Shown piece after piece: positions 5,842-6,262 of a stretch of 6,262 nucleotides of DNA. The position numbers and the translations under genes were made by a program. The stretch is from Niveispirillum sp. (lineage in GTDB: Bacteria > Pseudomonadota > Alphaproteobacteria > Azospirillales > Azospirillaceae): positions 1 to 6,262 of the forward strand of contig JAEMSB010000293.1 of the NCBI GenBank assembly GCA_016463045.1, read 5' to 3'. The first letter of the stretch is position 1. Each line of letters opens with the position of its first letter. The notes beneath the pieces are model-generated. The model ran no database searches, had not been told where the DNA came from, and was given only the letters and a program-made list of their open reading frames with translations.

Positions 5842-5877
5842 CAAGCCTGATGGCTGCGCCAGGGCGGGTGAGGCTTG
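5842..5877. terminator. Candidate structure between convergent genes
   Basis: The 170-base gap between the convergent genes holds an inverted repeat, CAAGCCT at 5842-5848 and AGGCTTG at 5871-5877, with a small inner stem TGGC/GCCA at 5851-5861. A second element lies at 5904-5926: CCGGCCCC pairs with GGGG plus CCGG across a 3-base AGA bulge. Neither is followed by a clean T-run on either strand, so at most these are weak or Rho-assisted terminators. I see no gene in this gap. Confidence 0.27.
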
Positions 5878-5938
5878 CCCCATGTTTAGGAAGATTGCCC
5901 AATCCGGCCCCCCGTGGGGAGACCGGTGGCGGGATCGT

Positions 5939-6262
5939 TCAGGTTGCCGCCGGCTCCACCGCGCGGCGATAGAGATGCCATGTCGCATGCCCGAGCCAGG
6001 GCAGCGTGACAATCAGCGCCAGCAGCCCACCCAGGATGCTGGCCCCGATCACGATCGCCACCATGGCACCCCAGGCCAGCATCAATTTCAGATTGGCGCG
6101 CACGGCGCGCTGGCTGGCGATCATCGCCGTGACCACGTCGATATCGCGGTCCAGCAGCATGGGCGCGGCAAAGACAGACAGGGCGAAGATGGTGGTGGCG
6201 ATCACGCCCCCGGCCAGGATGCCGGTTGCCGCGAACTGCAGCCCCTGCAGGCTGCCGACCAC
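5939..6262 (-). CDS. DUF2189 family integral membrane protein, C-terminal part (runs off the window)
   Basis: The reverse-strand gene enters from the right edge and ends with TGA at 5939-5941, so 107 C-terminal residues are visible; the true start is beyond 6262. In fragment numbering there is a membrane helix at about 8-33, then FAAPMLLDRDID (31-42), a conserved AMIASQRAVRANLKLM segment (46-61), a long hydrophobic stretch at about 61-90, and PWLGHATWHLYRRAV (88-102). This matches the C-terminal half of DUF2189 (COG5473), predicted multi-pass inner-membrane proteins of unknown function, usually about 250 residues. It is convergent with the CruR-like operon and so not part of it. Transcription reading through from the forward operon would be antisense to this gene. 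The family call rests on the PMLLDR and ATWHLYR motifs. Confidence 0.9.
   Translation of the reverse strand: MVGSLQGLQFAATGILAGGVIATTIFALSVFAAPMLLDRDIDVVTAMIASQRAVRANLKLMLAWGAMVAIVIGASILGGLLALIVTLPWLGHATWHLYRRAVEPAAT

Noticed and set aside
1..6262. CRISPR array, insertion sequence, tRNA or rRNA
   Set aside because: I see no spaced repeats, transposase, terminal inverted repeats or RNA gene signatures on either strand.

Overview
The window looks like a high-GC alphaproteobacterial chromosome, possibly a Rhodospirillales/Azospirillum-type organism. That placement is an inference from codon use (strong GCC/GGC/CTG bias) and gene families, not from a marker gene. Six forward-strand genes run from about 213 to 5768 and look like one transcription unit, with gaps of 109, 14, 44, 52 and 87 bases. 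A convergent reverse-strand gene enters from the right edge and ends at 5939.

Layout: 1-212 is an upstream region without a convincing gene. 213-608 encodes a small DUF2946 protein resembling CruR, the copper-responsive upstream regulator described in Bordetella pertussis. 718-2778 encodes a TonB-dependent receptor of the siderophore type. 2793-4208 encodes a PepSY-family inner-membrane protein. 4253-4672 encodes a second, divergent CruR/DUF2946-like protein. 4725-5267 encodes a DUF2244 membrane protein. 5355-5768 encodes a third CruR/DUF2946-like protein. 5939-6262 (reverse) is the C-terminal part of a DUF2189 membrane protein.

The first three genes match the published three-gene B. pertussis copper operon (DUF2946 gene, TonB-dependent receptor gene, third gene). 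There the nascent DUF2946 peptide senses copper through a CxxC motif and arrests translation on a C-terminal RAPP motif, which controls Rho-dependent termination ahead of the receptor gene. By that analogy the receptor would import a copper complex (or metallophore) across the outer membrane and the PepSY protein would act at the inner membrane, with uptake switched off when copper is plentiful.

The unusual feature is that three paralogous CruR-like genes are interleaved in one apparent operon. All keep the C-terminal R-[GA]-P-P motif and an almost invariant 48-49 residue distance from a conserved Cys to that motif. All have also lost the second Cys of the CxxC. The second copy sits before DUF2244, with a hairpin spanning its stop codon and the next gene's start region. 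The third copy has the canonical RAPP ending but no codirectional gene after it in the window. None of the gaps has a clear U-tract terminator, which fits Rho-dependent control but does not prove it.
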